64,000 bases of DNA from Acanthornis magna (GCA_036785705.1 JAWUZG010000029.1:11051501-11115500); one strand, 5' to 3'. Positions 1 through 12,793 are shown, counted from the stretch's first letter. Notes: generated from the sequence alone by a model not told the origin. Program-made: numbers and translations.

Positions 1-2784
1 CTTCCAATACAGGCTTGGTTTTTCTGGAACAACTGGAGAGTGTTGCTTCTGACCTGGAGCATTCTGGCTGCCTTGGAGATATACAAGGAAATGTGAGCTA
101 AAAGCTGTAGATGTAACTGAGGGGTGGAAGAAGAGGCAAGGTGTTCACCATGCAGTTCCCTCCATAGCTTAGGTCATCCAAAGCCAATCTTCTTTCTTTC
201 CAGAGTTATTTTTTTCCATTGATTTTGGTTTTTTTTGTTGAACTTCTGTTGCACTCATTTTTTTCCTATGCAGCTCTATTCCATGCAATTTAAAGCACTG
301 GCTGCATCAGCTGCTTTGAAAACATGTATTCTGAATGCTTTGTGAGTCTGGAATTATAATGACTGAGGCTTTTAAGAAAACAGCACTATTGTGTGTGTTT
401 TGACATTCAATGAGTGTCCAATGAATTATCTCTCTGTGTAGGGCAAGTAGAATTATTTAAATGGTACAGGTTGACTTGTTTCAGACTGTTTTTGAACTTG
501 CACTAGCATGACATTCAAGCCTGGGAGAGCCTATCTGGGACAGCAGCAAGTTAGAAAATAGTTTGGTGTTAAAAAGCAGCATTCCAGCTGGACGCAGGAG
601 TAGCAGTGAGGTGAAGGGACAGGTGGAACTAGTCTTAGTTTTGTGCAGAGGGGCCAGTACAAAAAGTAAAGAAGGAGCTATAAACAAAAGGCTGAAAAGA
701 AAAAATATTTTACATTATCCATGGTATTTTGTATTTAAAAATATATCAATGCAAGAGGCTGCAAAGGCAACATCTCAATAGTGTGCTAAGCCTGAGCTTT
801 GATTCAGTCTGTCAGAGAATCAAAATTCCATGGTAGTTCTGCAGAGCCATAGGTTATGTGAGTATTAAATGTAGCAGCAAGCTTGCAAGAAAGGACCTGT
901 GCTCACCTGTGCTCCAGTGTCTCTCCACCCTCACAGTAAAGAATTTCTTCCTGATACCCAATCCAGACCTACTCTCAGTTTAAAGCCATTTCTGTTTCTG
1001 CTGTTTTTAGATGCTCTTCTCCTCTCTCCTTCTTTCTTTAAATTCCCTTCTGGTACTTGAAGGTTGCAATTAAGTCACCTCGAAGCCTTCTCTTTTCCAG
1101 GCTGAACAATCCCAATTCTCTCAGCCTTTCCTTTTCCATCTTCCATGGATTTATCCCTTATCCTGTCACCAGTCTGGCTGAGACATCCATGCCCTACTTT
1201 CCCTTTTGCTGAATTGTCACCGAAGTTTAAACTTTGGCTTCTTGTGGCCTTTTTCCCTGGGGTGAATGATGGCACTACTTCAGAGAGCCCTTTTTTTGGT
1301 TTTTTTCTTTCATCCTGCACCTGCGTCTCTTCTCACAGAGCTATTCCCTAAGCATACTAAGGAACATCACTAAAGAATTAATTTAGTTTTGTCAAGTTTC
1401 TGGTCTGACCCTTAATTTAGAGCAGTCGTTTCAGTCTACAATAAGCTCTGTGTTTCTGCATGCCGCAGTGAAAGAATTACGAGCAATCCTCAGCCATGTG
1501 CATTCAGGATGCTTTGGTAGCCCCATGGGACAGGTAGACTTCAGTGCCTGAAAACTTATTACAGAATGGGGGTACAGTCAGTACATGTTATTTTCTGTGC
1601 AACAGTGGGTCTGCCTATATGTGAAAGCTTTTACATGATTCACTGAGGTCATTAGGAGTGGAGTGGTATAGCATCATTTCAGGCACAGAGCTCTTCAAAA
1701 TGAACAGCTTTTTCCATCTTTCCCCAGGGAGCCCTGAGAGCCATTCAGCATGTAGGTTGGAGGAGACAGTTCATAAGCCTTCAATCACAGCATCAGGAAC
1801 ACAAATCTTACTGCTGGGATGAGCCTGCAGCTCTGAGTGATAAATAAGGCAAGACAGCTAGATGAAAAAATCTGACTTTCTTTGCCGAGACAAAGGTGGA
1901 CTGATTTTTAAAGTTTGGCAACCTGGACCTCCACAAGCATATGGAGCACATGTTGGTAGAGGGTCTAGAGCTAAACACAGTATTCTGAATGTACAATGAA
2001 GTAATCAGGTAATAGAGCAGAATGAGAAATAATATCTTTTTTTGACTGACTCAATCTTAGACATATTTGCTGTGCTTTTGTCTTTGCCTCTGTTTCTGGT
2101 ATTCATTGATACACCAGGATATATCCAATCTAGTTTGCTTTCTTTTTTATTTTCTTTTTTTTTTTTTCCCCTCATTCATTCTCAAAATTTCATATACCCA
2201 CTTGGTTTTCAGTCCTCTGAAGAAAGCAGACCTTCTGGGTTTGCATAGTTGGCCTTGGAGGTTAAAAAGAATGTGCTTTCTTGAGTGATTTTGGCTTATT
2301 TGGCTTCTGAGGTCACGGACATAGTGGAAGAACACCTGCTTTCATCTTGCTTCAGTACTTAATCCCTGTCCCAGACAAGCCTAGAAGGGCACGACACAGG
2401 AGATGAAGAATGATATTAAAAATTGCTTAATAACTTTTTGGAACATCCGGAAAGGTTCATGGATAATGGTTTTATTTTCTCTGGTTTTATCATATCCATA
2501 CCAAGAAATAAGATGGAACACTGTTTCTTCGATTATTACATTCATTGTTTGAGAGACTGAAAAAAATATGGATAATCCAAGGTCTCTGCAAGCAATGTAG
2601 AAAGTCTTGAAGGACAGTTCTTTATGTCCTGTACGCCTGATGCAAGCAGAAATTTCTGTTGGCAAATACTGCTTTGGCTAAGGCATTTCAAGACCTTGTT
2701 GCTTCTCTGTGTATGTGTGTGTGTATGCACATTTACTTGATATTTTGCTTTATTTTTTTTCTAATGGAGCCTATTTTCCTTCAG
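1..2784 (+). other. BMPER: Intron, 3' part (upstream of first visible exon)
   Basis: No coding exon was found here. The expected preceding exon, encoding the first half of vWC3, was not seen. The stretch holds a CR1 fragment (about 905-1150), a T-rich tract near 2130-2169 and a short TG-rich run near 2709-2728. It ends in a normal acceptor (CCTTCAG) at 2784. Confidence 0.85.
905..1150 (-). mobile_element. CR1 LINE fragment
   Basis: Read on the minus strand, this shows the familiar CR1 3' segment. A 'gctgagagaattgggatt' stretch comes first, then 'aagagaaggcttcgaggtgac', 'ttcaagtaccagaaggg' and finally 'aggaagaaattctttactgtgagggtgg'. It is 5'- and 3'-truncated and diverged, with no 3' terminal repeat visible. 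CR1 is the main LINE of birds and other sauropsids. The outer edge near 1150 is uncertain. Confidence 0.85.
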
Positions 2785-2884
2785 GGTGGCAGGACACAGT
2801 GTATCCAAGAAGTCTGCCCCATTCTCTCATGTCCCCAGCACCTCAGTCACATTCCTGCTGGACAATGTTGCCCCAAGTGCTTAG
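2785..2884 (+). CDS. BMPER: BMPER exon: C-terminal half of vWC domain 3
   Basis: This 100-nt exon reads from [11 protein letters not shown] to CCPKCLG. The cysteine pattern C-x(3-4)-C...CCPKC is the second half of a von Willebrand C domain, and the match to vertebrate BMPER is close throughout. The acceptor is CCTTCAG and the donor GTGAGT. The exon starts in phase 0 and ends one base into a glycine codon (phase 1), which the next exon completes. vWC domains of BMPER are extracellular; the first is the main BMP-binding unit in the family, while later ones are structural or auxiliary. The earlier part of this domain lies upstream of the window. Confidence 0.97.
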
Positions 2885-4243
2885 GTGAGTGTTTTTTTCC
2901 CCTAGGAATTTTGTAATTAATACAACATGTTTGTGCATAACACCTTACAGACCAGTGTTTCGCAATACTGGTAAATTCCAGAAGGTGAAAGGGACTCTAT
3001 TGCTCAGTGGAGTTTCCAACCCACAGATTTTAAACAGGTACTCAGGGTCAGCGTTAGGGTTGTGGTGGGTGGTACTGACCAAGAACCTGCAGAAGAACAC
3101 TTGAACATAGACCATTTGCCTTGCGTAGAGGGACAAATATAGAGATGCTTCCCACCTTCATGATACATTTTACGAAGGAGGTTGAGGTGGGAGGAAATGT
3201 TCCTTTGGAGTTTGCCACAAGGAAATGGCCTCGCCATCTCATGTTATTACTTGAGTGAGCATTTGCATTCTTGGTTTTGAGGAAATGCAGTCAGAGGAAA
3301 CTTGCATTCTTAGAAACGGTTGTCAGAGAGGCCACAGATCCAGGAATCCATCTCATGGTTGCATTCTTAAGGTGGAATCACGCTGTCTTCCAGGAATATT
3401 TTCAATTAGATCTTTCCAACCCATTTTAAAGGTGTAAGTCATAGGCCTCTAAGAAGGGGTAGTTCTTCCAGGTCATGACAAGAAAGGCAGTGACAAAATA
3501 AGGCACTGCCTTGTTTTGCTCTTACTGTGTCCACAGATCCCACAGGTTAACATTGCATCTCTTTCATAAGCAAGGAGCACTTACATCCTATCAAGTAAAT
3601 TAGCTTTAGTTTGATCTATGGGGTTATAACTAGGTTTGGAAAAATTTCAGAGCCAATTACTCCCAGTTCTTCAGTGGAAACTTTTTGTAATTTTGACTAT
3701 ATTATTATCTGCAATCTCTTTTGAGGTCTAGGTTAGCAATATAGAGAAGTCTGGCCTTGGAGGCAGCAAAGCCATATAGAGTTCCAAGTTCTCATAACAC
3801 TTAACATTTTTGACTGCTTGAAACAAACCTGAATTTTTTATTTGCTAATTGAGAAGTGCTACAGATAAATATCTGCCTGGAACATTTAACCACAGTATCA
3901 GAGAGTAATGCAGTAGAGGAATGACATGGAGAGGAGAACAGTCCAAACGCTGCACTTCTGTTTTGGCTGAAGACATTTTTCCTTTCCTTCTGTAAACTCC
4001 CCTGTCCTCTCCTCCCCATGCTTTTCCCAACTGAACTTCCCCCTTATTGAAATAGGCATTCAAAATGCAACTTTAATTTTTTACTGCTTCAAGGGCATCT
4101 TTCTACAAATACTTTTTTCCCTTTTTAGAATGTAAACAAATTCACTAATAATAATGAATTTCATTTTATGTGGTTTTCACTCCAAAGCATTTCATATACC
4201 TGTGAATAGATCATGTCTATTTACAGGGAAGTGTTAAAAGTTT

Positions 4244-4279
4244 TGGAGGTAAAGCCAAGGGTGGAGGTAAAGCCAAGGG
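4244..4279 (+). repeat. Perfect 18-bp tandem duplication
   Basis: The unit tggaggtaaagccaaggg occurs twice back to back with no mismatch. Perfect identity in neutral intron sequence suggests a recent duplication. Confidence 0.95.
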
Positions 4280-5410
4280 ATGAGTAACACACTGCATGGC
4301 GGTTGGGAAAGAGAAAAGTTTCCAGGGATGCTGAGGCATGGTTTTTAAAGTATCATGTGGAGGACCTCCCTGCAATTGAATTCCTGATACTCAGCGTACA
4401 TAGCTTAGAAGAATGCTATGGACTCTACTGGGACTTGAATTATTAGTTTAACTAGTGGTTATGAGCCAGCAAAGACAACCATTAAGAGAATACCTTCATC
4501 ACCACATCTTTTAAAGTGGTGCCTCCTTTGACAGTGGTTTTTAACCAACTATTTGAACTGGGTTGGCCACCCAGAATTGCGCTGAGTGGTTTGCAAGGCA
4601 TGGCAAGAGGGTGTGGGAGAGAACTGGACTTCAGTTCACTTGCTGACACAAGCTATACAATTGATCCCCACAGAGAGCAGTAGAAGCATTGTTGCAGGCA
4701 GGACTATGGCATGGCTTTACCCCTAAGTGGTGTATGGATGTAGAGAAGTTCCTTTTAGGGCTACCGAGCATCCTCAACTCATTCCTTACGTCAGTTCTGC
4801 AAGATAAATTAAACCTTTTGAGAAAGATGCCCATCCAGTGAAAGGAAGGCTGGTTATGCAAGCACAGGTTAATTCCAAGTATTTAATTTGCAGGAGAGGG
4901 ATGTTTAAATTGTGTCTAACTGAACAAAAACAATTATTTCTTAACTTCTGTTTAACATTTGATTTATAAAAACTGAAGGCAAATCCAGTGGATTTTGCTG
5001 TGTGCTTGTCCTTTCGTTCACTTTTATCTCAGAGGAACATGGAACTTTTTCTTTTAAAATGCTCTGCATTTATCGAGAATTACTCAAAAATGAAGAAATT
5101 ACAGTGTGCCAAGGCTTGATGGTTTGAAAGCTAAAATATTGGCCTAGTACTTAGTACTTCTAGTGTGTACTTAGAGTGGGCATTCCATACCTTGGATTTG
5201 ATGCCTATTAAACATTAGACCTCAAAAATTAAAAGGTAGGAGAGTGACAGCCACTCATAAAGGAACTTCTTAGTTGGCTGCCTCCAAAAGTAAACAGGAC
5301 AATTCAAAATTAGGAAGGTAAGTATAGTGTTTTTGGGAAGAGCTCATGTGTATGTATTATAATGGCCACTTGTTTAAAATAACCTACTGGGAACGAAGCT
5401 AAGGCATAAG

Positions 5411-5430
5411 AGAAGCTTACAGAAGCTTAC
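5411..5430 (+). repeat. Perfect 10-bp tandem duplication
   Basis: The unit agaagcttac is repeated exactly twice; each copy holds a HindIII-type AAGCTT palindrome. Confidence 0.9.
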
Positions 5431-6168
5431 AGCAAACTGTGTTATAACTGGGGTCTGAAAGTGCTTGCAGGATTGCAGGACTTCAGGAAGGATTTGATTT
5501 TGGTGCTTCCTTCCCTGTATAGTGCCCCAAACCCTTGCCTCATTCCCATTAAACCCAAATATTTTACAGATTATGGAAACTAAATATCTTGGGTTGCCTT
5601 CATTCGGTTCATAAATGATGCAAATTCCTGTATTTCTTCCAGCCTTGTGTGAACATGGTACACCAAGCTATCTTAATGAGACTGGACAACATCTATGTTT
5701 TTTTTACATCAGTGTCACTGAGTTGATTTAGCTTGGCTGCTATGAGCCCCTAAGGTAGATATGCTAAAAAATCTTAAAGCTGCTTTATTTGATAAGTTAT
5801 TGCTGTAAGGTAAAGACTGTTTAAACTAGTTTAAGTGTGCCTACCCTAAGAGTTTGCAGTGCTTACTTTTTATTCCTTTAGCTCCACTGTGCACTTTCTG
5901 ATGAGAAGGAAAAGAAAGATTTTTCCTATATAAACATGCCATAAATCATTTATATTCCCTCCCAGAGTAGAATTTGTGCAGATAAATATATGCTAAAAGA
6001 ATAGTGAACTGCTAGAAGTACATTTTTTTTTTTCACACTGAAGTGGAAATGCATAGCAAATGATACATTGTACATGAATTTGGTCTGGTGACAATAAACT
6101 GTACTATTTTTGTTGACAGTGTGGCATATTTTCAACAACATTTTGTTTCTATTGCTGTTTATATTCAG

Positions 6169-6278
6169 GACAGAGGAAAGTGTTTGACCTCCCATTTGGA
6201 AGCTGCCTCTTTCACAGCAACGTGTATGATAATGGTTCCTCGTTTATGTATGACAACTGCACAATGTGTACGTGCAAG
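6169..6278 (+). CDS. BMPER: BMPER exon: N-terminal part of vWC domain 4
   Basis: This 110-nt exon completes the split glycine codon (g|ga). It then reads [20 protein letters not shown] and the vWC signature CTMCTCK. The C-x-x-C-x-C motif marks the first half of a vWC domain. It is flanked by a TATTCAG acceptor and a perfect GTAAGT donor, starts in phase 1 and ends in phase 0. The sequons NGS (in DNGSSF) and NCT are potential N-glycosylation sites; the latter contains a domain cysteine and is less likely to be used. The correct frame differs from the longest open frame over this stretch, but it is the one that joins both neighbours. Confidence 0.97.
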
Positions 6279-6908
6279 GTAAGTCCATAGTGCTTTGGTA
6301 TTGTGTGCTGATGGTTGTCTGGCTTAGCAGTAATTTTTAGGGCTATGCAATTGTAAGCCTGATACTGTTCTTTGGCCTCTTGTGTGGTCGCAAAGAATGT
6401 GATCTGAAGAGCACTTGCAGTTGTGCTAGGAAAGTTTAAAAAGTTACTGACTGCCTTAGCTGAGACATGGTGCCTGACCTTGTGTGATGCAAAATAAAGT
6501 TGCTCAGATTATGTGATCCTCTTTAAGACTGCATTACAGTGGAAGAGGAGTTTCTAAATGATGAATTACCACATCTCTGCTGAAGGTCAGGGATTTTTAT
6601 TTAGTTCCCTAACATGATTGCAACAACTTGTACTTTTTTATGGAGGCAAAATAATGAAAGTGCCACCAAATCGGTGAGATTTTGCAGGCCAACAGAAGTA
6701 CAGTCTGGGCTTTAGCTTCATAGACCATGAAAGATTCCCTTTATCTATAACTTATATTTATTTTCTCTGAGCTGACCTATTTAAAGCAGTTGGGCTGTAG
6801 TTGGGGTGGATGCAATGACTGAGCAAGCAGAAATATTACTGTAAGGACACACAGGAGCACAAACATCTTGGTGATGATTTTATGATTTACTTTCACCCCT
6901 TTACCTAG
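6279..6908 (+). other. BMPER: Short intron (630 bp)
   Basis: GTAAGT donor and ACCTAG acceptor. This is the shortest intron visible and nothing else was recognised in it. Confidence 0.85.
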
Positions 6909-7049
6909 GATTCAACAGTGGTATGTAAGAAGAGGTGCTTACTTCCTGGTGAATGCAATAAAAGCAAAGACCACTGCTGCAAGGAGTGTGTCTCATATGT
7001 CTCGCCTGAGGAGGTGAAAGTGTGCAAGTTTGGCAATAAGATCTTCCAG
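6909..7049 (+). CDS. BMPER: BMPER exon: end of vWC4 and start of vWC5
   Basis: This 141-nt exon (47 whole codons, phase 0-0) reads from [10 protein letters not shown] through [12 protein letters not shown] to [12 protein letters not shown]. The CC-x-x-C cluster closes the fourth vWC domain. The VCKFGNKIF segment opens the fifth. The acceptor is ACCTAG and the donor GTAAGG. Skipping it would keep the reading frame but would fuse vWC4 to vWC5 and disturb the disulfide pattern. The middle of the exon ([12 protein letters not shown]) looks more variable than the flanks, which is usual for vWC loops. Confidence 0.97.
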
Positions 7050-9306
7050 GTAAGGTTTCAGGTGTCGCTCAAGAGTAGATGGCATTGTAATAGCCAAAAT
7101 AGCACGAGTTTGCTATGACTTAGTATTGTGGCTTGTTTTTAGCACAATCCTCACAATCCTGGTCAATGATGGAACAACTCAGAGGCAAAGCTTTGCAAAA
7201 TTTGCCATATTTTTTTTTTTTCTGAGTTTGAGTAAATTCTGTTGACAGACAAAAGTTAAAGATTAGTTCCTCCTTGAATGTTACATACTAACTCTGCATG
7301 CAGATGTTCAAGCTGCTGTTTCATGACAATTGATGCTTTTCTAGTAAGAGATAGTAGTGCTCTGCTTTCCCAAACAAACACTGATATTCATGGAGGAGAT
7401 ATTCTGAATGTAGGCTTTATTGGCTCAGCCAAAGAGTCCTTTCCATAACTGAGCCAACAGGAGCTCTGTGAAGCTCGTTTTGGCTGAAAGTTACCTGTCT
7501 TGATTTACTGCATTTCACATCTCTGCTAAGGACAGCACCCCTGACATCTTATACTGGGATAGCAATGTAATAACTGTTACCTACTGCACTCTCACCCAAT
7601 GTATTCAAGTCACAAGGGATTCCCTGCAGAACACTTCTGCTGTTCCTGAGACCCCATTTGTTTTTCCAAGTGGTGCAGCTTTTTTTTCACACTGTGTCAG
7701 AAAAAGATTCTGTCACCTCATGGGCCATCTGTGAATTAAGAGACCCTTGAATCAGATCAAATGTTAAGTCCTTTGTGAATACTTGGTTTGCTCAGCCAAA
7801 ATTGCTTCCCATTTATTCCATCTTTTGTGTACATAGCAGAAGTGTTTATTCTGGAAATTACATGTGAACCTACTGTACGCTGAGACTATGCTCCATCTGA
7901 TTGGCACTTTCACACTGGCGCCATTGTACTTCAGGAACAAATGCCTACTTCTTAGGCACCCAACTAAAATATTCTGCTTCTTGTGAAGATTTTATTATAT
8001 TACTAGTATTATATGGGGTGTGAAAAAATAACGAGACAGTACATCCATTTCTGGCCTTGTGTGCAAAAAAGTAAATTCTGTGTTGCTCGGTTGAAGTCAA
8101 TGGTCTAACACAGACAGAATGGGCACAGTGAATGTGTTTTTGCACTCCTGTGCAAAACCAGCTGTGAGACAAAAATTCAGGGCAGCTGCATGCAGTCAGC
8201 TGCAATGTATTCTGGTACCTTGGCAGATGCCTGGTGAGTGGTCATTAGAGACCCAAGAACATCAGAAACACCAGGCAATAGAAGCATGCCCTGGGAACAA
8301 AAAATAGGAGAGAGACAGCCTTTGATGAAAGAAGCTGAGCTGAATAAGTTAGGCTCCTTGGCATTTCAGATATAGTCTGTTTCTGTTTCTGGTCAGAACA
8401 TCATGTTGAGGTGGGCACATAATTATTCACAGCTGTCTGGTTGAACTGCCTGTTCCTGTCAGGTCTATCCTCACCCTTCCTTCCCAGCAGCCTTGTAAAC
8501 AGAAAACATGCACAGTTTGGCTCTAAGCAGACTAGCATAAGACTGTAAGTGGGTGAGACAGAATGTTTTAGGAATCACACTTGGCAAATGCAACACCATG
8601 TAAAAAGGAGCCAGGGCAGTTCCACAAGCAATTCATCCCAAGTGGGGACAAGACCACAAGGCCTATTATGCTCTGCACTTCATATTTTCAGAGCTATACA
8701 TAGTCCGTCTTACCTGCTCTGCTTTTGAGAGATTCAGCACTGTATCTCTTCTATATATTTTCAGATGTTTAGCAGATCAAATATGCATGGAAGTGCTGTA
8801 GTAATCTAAATTAGAATTCTTTGTATCACCATTCCTGCCCTAAGTTGAAATGATGCTGTGTATGGCAATAAATTCACTATATGCTGACATCTTAATCAAA
8901 TATTTTCATGTGCAATAACTTAAAGACATCACTCAACCCAGTGAATTGGGTTTTTGTAATTATGTGAACTTAAATGAAAATTTGTGGTAGGTGTGATCAC
9001 AACAGAGATACTTACTGGAGAGAAAACAATGCATATAATCAGGACACAGTTGAAAAATGCAAATGTGATTTGGTTAGCTTTGGAAAAATGAATTTCTGAC
9101 CAAGAACGCCAAAGGGAAGAAAACCTGGCAGAATTTGATTTTTGTCTTGAATCCAACTGGCCACAGACAGACACCTCAAAATAATTTAGACTAAACAATG
9201 ACACAGTGCCAACAGGGAAATTCATCCTTTCTTGTGTAATGATACATTGCTGAAATAGCTTTTTGTTGCCACCCCAGCTAATACTATATCATGTTCCCTC
9301 TTGCAG
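7050..9306 (+). other. BMPER: Intron (2257 bp)
   Basis: GTAAGG donor and TTGCAG acceptor. No exon, clear transposon or RNA gene was recognised. Confidence 0.85.
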
Positions 9307-9411
9307 GATGGAGAGATGTGGTCCTCTGTGAACTGCACCATCTGTGCTTGTGTGAAAGGAAAGACAGAGTGTCGCAAGAAACAGTGCATTCCAGTCAGCA
9401 GCTGTCCTCAT
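9307..9411 (+). CDS. BMPER: BMPER exon: central part of vWC domain 5
   Basis: This 105-nt exon (35 codons, phase 0-0) starts [18 protein letters not shown] and ends CIPVSSCPH. It carries the vWC core C-x-x-C-x-C (CTICAC) and the CR-K-K-QC segment, and matches vertebrate BMPER almost residue for residue. The acceptor is TTGCAG and the donor GTGAGT. The frame stays open for 57 more codons past the donor, so intron retention would give a long tail, but the donor is strong. The NCT sequon includes a structural cysteine. Confidence 0.97.
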
Positions 9412-12109
9412 GTGAGTTTTTTAAAAGAACTGAGCTTTCTTCTCTTCTTTGCTCCACCATTATCTTTTCCAGTGTTTCTTGGAACTGTGTGCATGACAGT
9501 GGGGCATGCTGTTTGGAAAGAAGGGATCCTCTGGCATGTTAATTTAGGTTGCCATTCCCCAAATGGGCTGCTACTCTCCTGAATATGGTCTTCCCACCTC
9601 TGTCCTTGCTCTAAAGACTCTGTGCTCCTCCTCTCCTTCTCCCTTTAACTTTGTGTGTCGCATGTACCTGCATTGGAACAGCTCTTTTTGACTTTTATTT
9701 AATAGTTTTATAGAGTGGTGAGGTGACTATGCTAATGTTTCAGTAGCGTGCATATTGCTAAGGCAAGCCACAGGAGGTTGTTGTACTTGCATTTCTCAGT
9801 GCATATGAGGCTTAATACTTGGTTGAAAATGTAAACTAGACAAATCAAAGAAAATTAGTTCAACCAAGTCATACTGCTTTCTCTAAGGTTGTTGCCTGGG
9901 TATGTTTTATTTGAAAATCTGAAGTGAACCCAAAGAGTGGTGTAATTGTAACTTAATGGTGTCAAAAATCAATTTTACTTGAAACCCCGAGGTAAATTCA
10001 GCCTTTGTTTCTTGGATTTCTGACACTGACAAATGATTTTGTTCTAATGGCTCAAGCTTTCACAAGATGAAGCTCTAAATAGCACCTCATGGAGGGGCAG
10101 ATCTTTGAGTAGAACTGCAGAAGAGAGAGCCAAGTCATTAGCATTACACCTTTTCAGTGTTTCCTTCTTGATCCTGGAAGCCAGTGGGGAAAATGTGAAT
10201 CACAGACGCCTAGATATAAAATTTTTAAAAGAAAAGTTCTTAGTTTGTAAAATTTTATACACATAAACTTTTGTCAGAAGTGGTGGTAGAATAGAGAGCT
10301 TGCACCTTGGCACTCCCTTTTCTGCTGTGACAGTGGGCTTCAAGATCCTCAGAAGAGGGAACATGCTTTTCCTGTCACTCTGGCACTCACTGCAGAGGGC
10401 AGTTCTCCTCTTAATGGGCCTCACATGAGCTGCTTTGTACACATCAGGAAGTGTGAACAAATGGAGCCTCTCTTCTGGGAATATTATGTAGCTCATGGCA
10501 GTCAGGTTTGCAACCTTCGTGCCATTCACAGTATAAGCAGAAAGTGAGAGCTTGGGCTCTTCAGGTCTCTTCAAATTCTTTGTTGGCCAAGAACCTCACA
10601 CACACTGCATCACATTTATATTTTCCTTGTGATGATGCATTTCAAATGTTTAAGATTCTTCTGAGATCAAGTAGATAATATGACTAAACATAGATCTTCA
10701 GTGAAGTACATCACTTATGCTGTATCCATGTATAAATTTGAGTGTTGAGATGATCCGTTGAAGTGGCTTCTAAAATGAAAATAGTCCTGGATAAAAATTC
10801 ACCATTGCAGTGCTGTGGGGTGTAAGTGAGACTGATTGGCAAACTCGTACAGCGCTGCTATAGAACCTGATCCAAGGTTAATGTGAAGTCCTAAACTGCC
10901 CTTGACCTCCAAGGTGAGTCTGCAAACAAGGTCTGGTTCCTTAGGGCTGGAAAGACCAGCTTTGTTACCCTGCAGCACCATTCCCCCCAGTCAGCCTGCT
11001 CCCCACCTTAAAATGCAAGATGTAAGCAAACCCACTCTCCTCCACATTATGTTTCTGCTCTTCCAAGCTAAATTGGAAGGACAGGTAGGAAAAAGAATGT
11101 AAACTCTAGAGTAAGATTTATTTTCCTATTCTAAGATTTATTTCCTATTCTAACTACCAAGTAGTTTTAAAGCAAATAATGTATGCTAATTGATTTAAAT
11201 CTTACTTTTCATCTCTACTTCACTCTCTTTGATGAGACTTTCTGTCACAAATCTATAAGCATCAATTAAACACACCACATTATTCAAGATAAAGATATAT
11301 TAATGGTTCTGATACTGACAGTCTGAATATCATAGAGTTATTCTGCTGTCTCTGCAAACTGTAGAAGTCTGCACTCCATTCCTTTTTTCTCTTCACAATA
11401 CTTTTGACACTAAGCAGTCTCCACTGACTATTGAAGACAGCAGTGGAATAAAATGTGGTTTAGTGTCCCTTAGGTGTCAGGCAACATAAAGTTATCTCAT
11501 TAGAACTGTATTATTATACAGACAACTGAGTGTGAAAGGATTGAAGATTCACAAAGAACTTAGAATATTCTTACTTGACTTAAATGCTTTACCATGCAGT
11601 CTTAATACCCTGCATGATATTGTGGGTGGTTTCTTTTTGGTTATAGAATTTTATTTTATTTATCATCATAAATTTTGTCCAATTATCTCTTGAAAGTGTA
11701 TATTTCAGAGTGGTAATTATGCAGAAATTTCCGATACTGCACAAGGATTTGTATTATTCAATCTGCTGGTTTCAGGCTGACATATTTTTTAAGACTGTTT
11801 CTGCCATTTCTTTAGTTTTCTTTATAGAGCGAGGCACAAATTTCTGTTTCTTTTGTTCTTTTCTTTTTGGAACATTTAATCCTGTATCAATAATTACAGG
11901 AAGTGTCTTTCTTAGATTCTATTCATCTGCAGCAGAGGCAATACATTTCTCAAATTCAGTCCCTCCTGTCACATTTATAGTAAAATTGGTCCTTCTTGGT
12001 GCTCTAGTGAGGCTTGTGGTTTCTGTTTCTTACTTTCTGACCACTGACTCCACACAGATATTCCCTCTCCCGTTACCTTGAGTGTCAGCCTGCAAGGTAC
12101 GGTACATAC

Positions 12110-12214
12110 TGGCCCTCGTTCAGTAAAGCTGTTAAGCATATGTCCAGTTCTGCTGAAGTTAGTAGGCCCTACATGTGTACTTAAACACATGCTTAAATAC
12201 TTTATAGAAAGGGA
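12110..12214. mobile_element. Ancient palindromic MITE-like element
   Basis: The left arm (12118-12142, gttcagtaaagctgttaagc...) is an imperfect reverse complement of the right arm (about 12186-12210, ...gcttaaatactttatagaaa). The arms share TTAAGCAT-TG and TAAAG blocks about 45 bp apart. The sequence resembles the old 'cttaagcacatgcttaa' palindromic repeats seen across sauropsid genomes. It has no coding capacity, so it is probably a non-autonomous DNA transposon relic. Exact ends are not clear. Confidence 0.5.
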
Positions 12215-12793
12215 ACAATCTCAACATTTGGCAGTGCTGAGTTTCAGAGATCTTTAGATGTCTTCTTACTGAACTTGCTATTTACTTGTCCTGGCTCTGT
12301 TCTAGTCTATTTCTTGCCTTGTGCCATCTCCTTTCTGATTACCCGTTCTTATAATTTTTCACCGCAGCCCCTCTCTGTATGCCTTTGTATTCCTTACTAA
12401 CATCTTAAGTCCGTGGTAATGATCAGTGGTCATGAACATGTCTCTTCTTGTACTGCCGGAGGAGAGCTTGGTGAATTTTATGACACATTTTTCTGAGCTC
12501 CAAGGCTGTACAAAAGTTAATAGAATTAAATTCATGGCAGGTGAAGACATTTGCAGAGTTCTATTCTGTGGGTAAATTTTGAACCCATGAACTTCAAGTG
12601 AGCTGAAAATTTATTCAGAACACGTTCTCCCATTCTCTAGCACAGACTGCATTTAATGTTATACACATCTGTTATTATTGCAAACAAAAAGTTGCTGTTT
12701 TTACTCTAGTGCCAAATGAGGCACAAAAAAACAACAGCTGTTGCTATTGCACAACCAAACAACCCCTTCCCCCCCTGCAATTAGTCTTGCCTT

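Larger units (their letters stand above)
2885..6168 (+). other. BMPER: Intron (3284 bp)
   Basis: GTGAGT donor and TATTCAG acceptor. No coding sequence was found. It holds a perfect 18-bp tandem duplication (4244-4279) and a 10-bp duplication (5411-5430). No transposable element was recognised. Confidence 0.85.

Noticed and set aside
2042..2288. Phe/Leu-rich short frames
   Set aside because: They come from a T-rich intronic tract upstream of the first visible exon.
11710..12081. 123-codon hydrophobic open frame
   Set aside because: It is T-rich DNA read as Phe/Leu/Val and runs into the flank of the MITE-like relic; no membrane-protein family fits.
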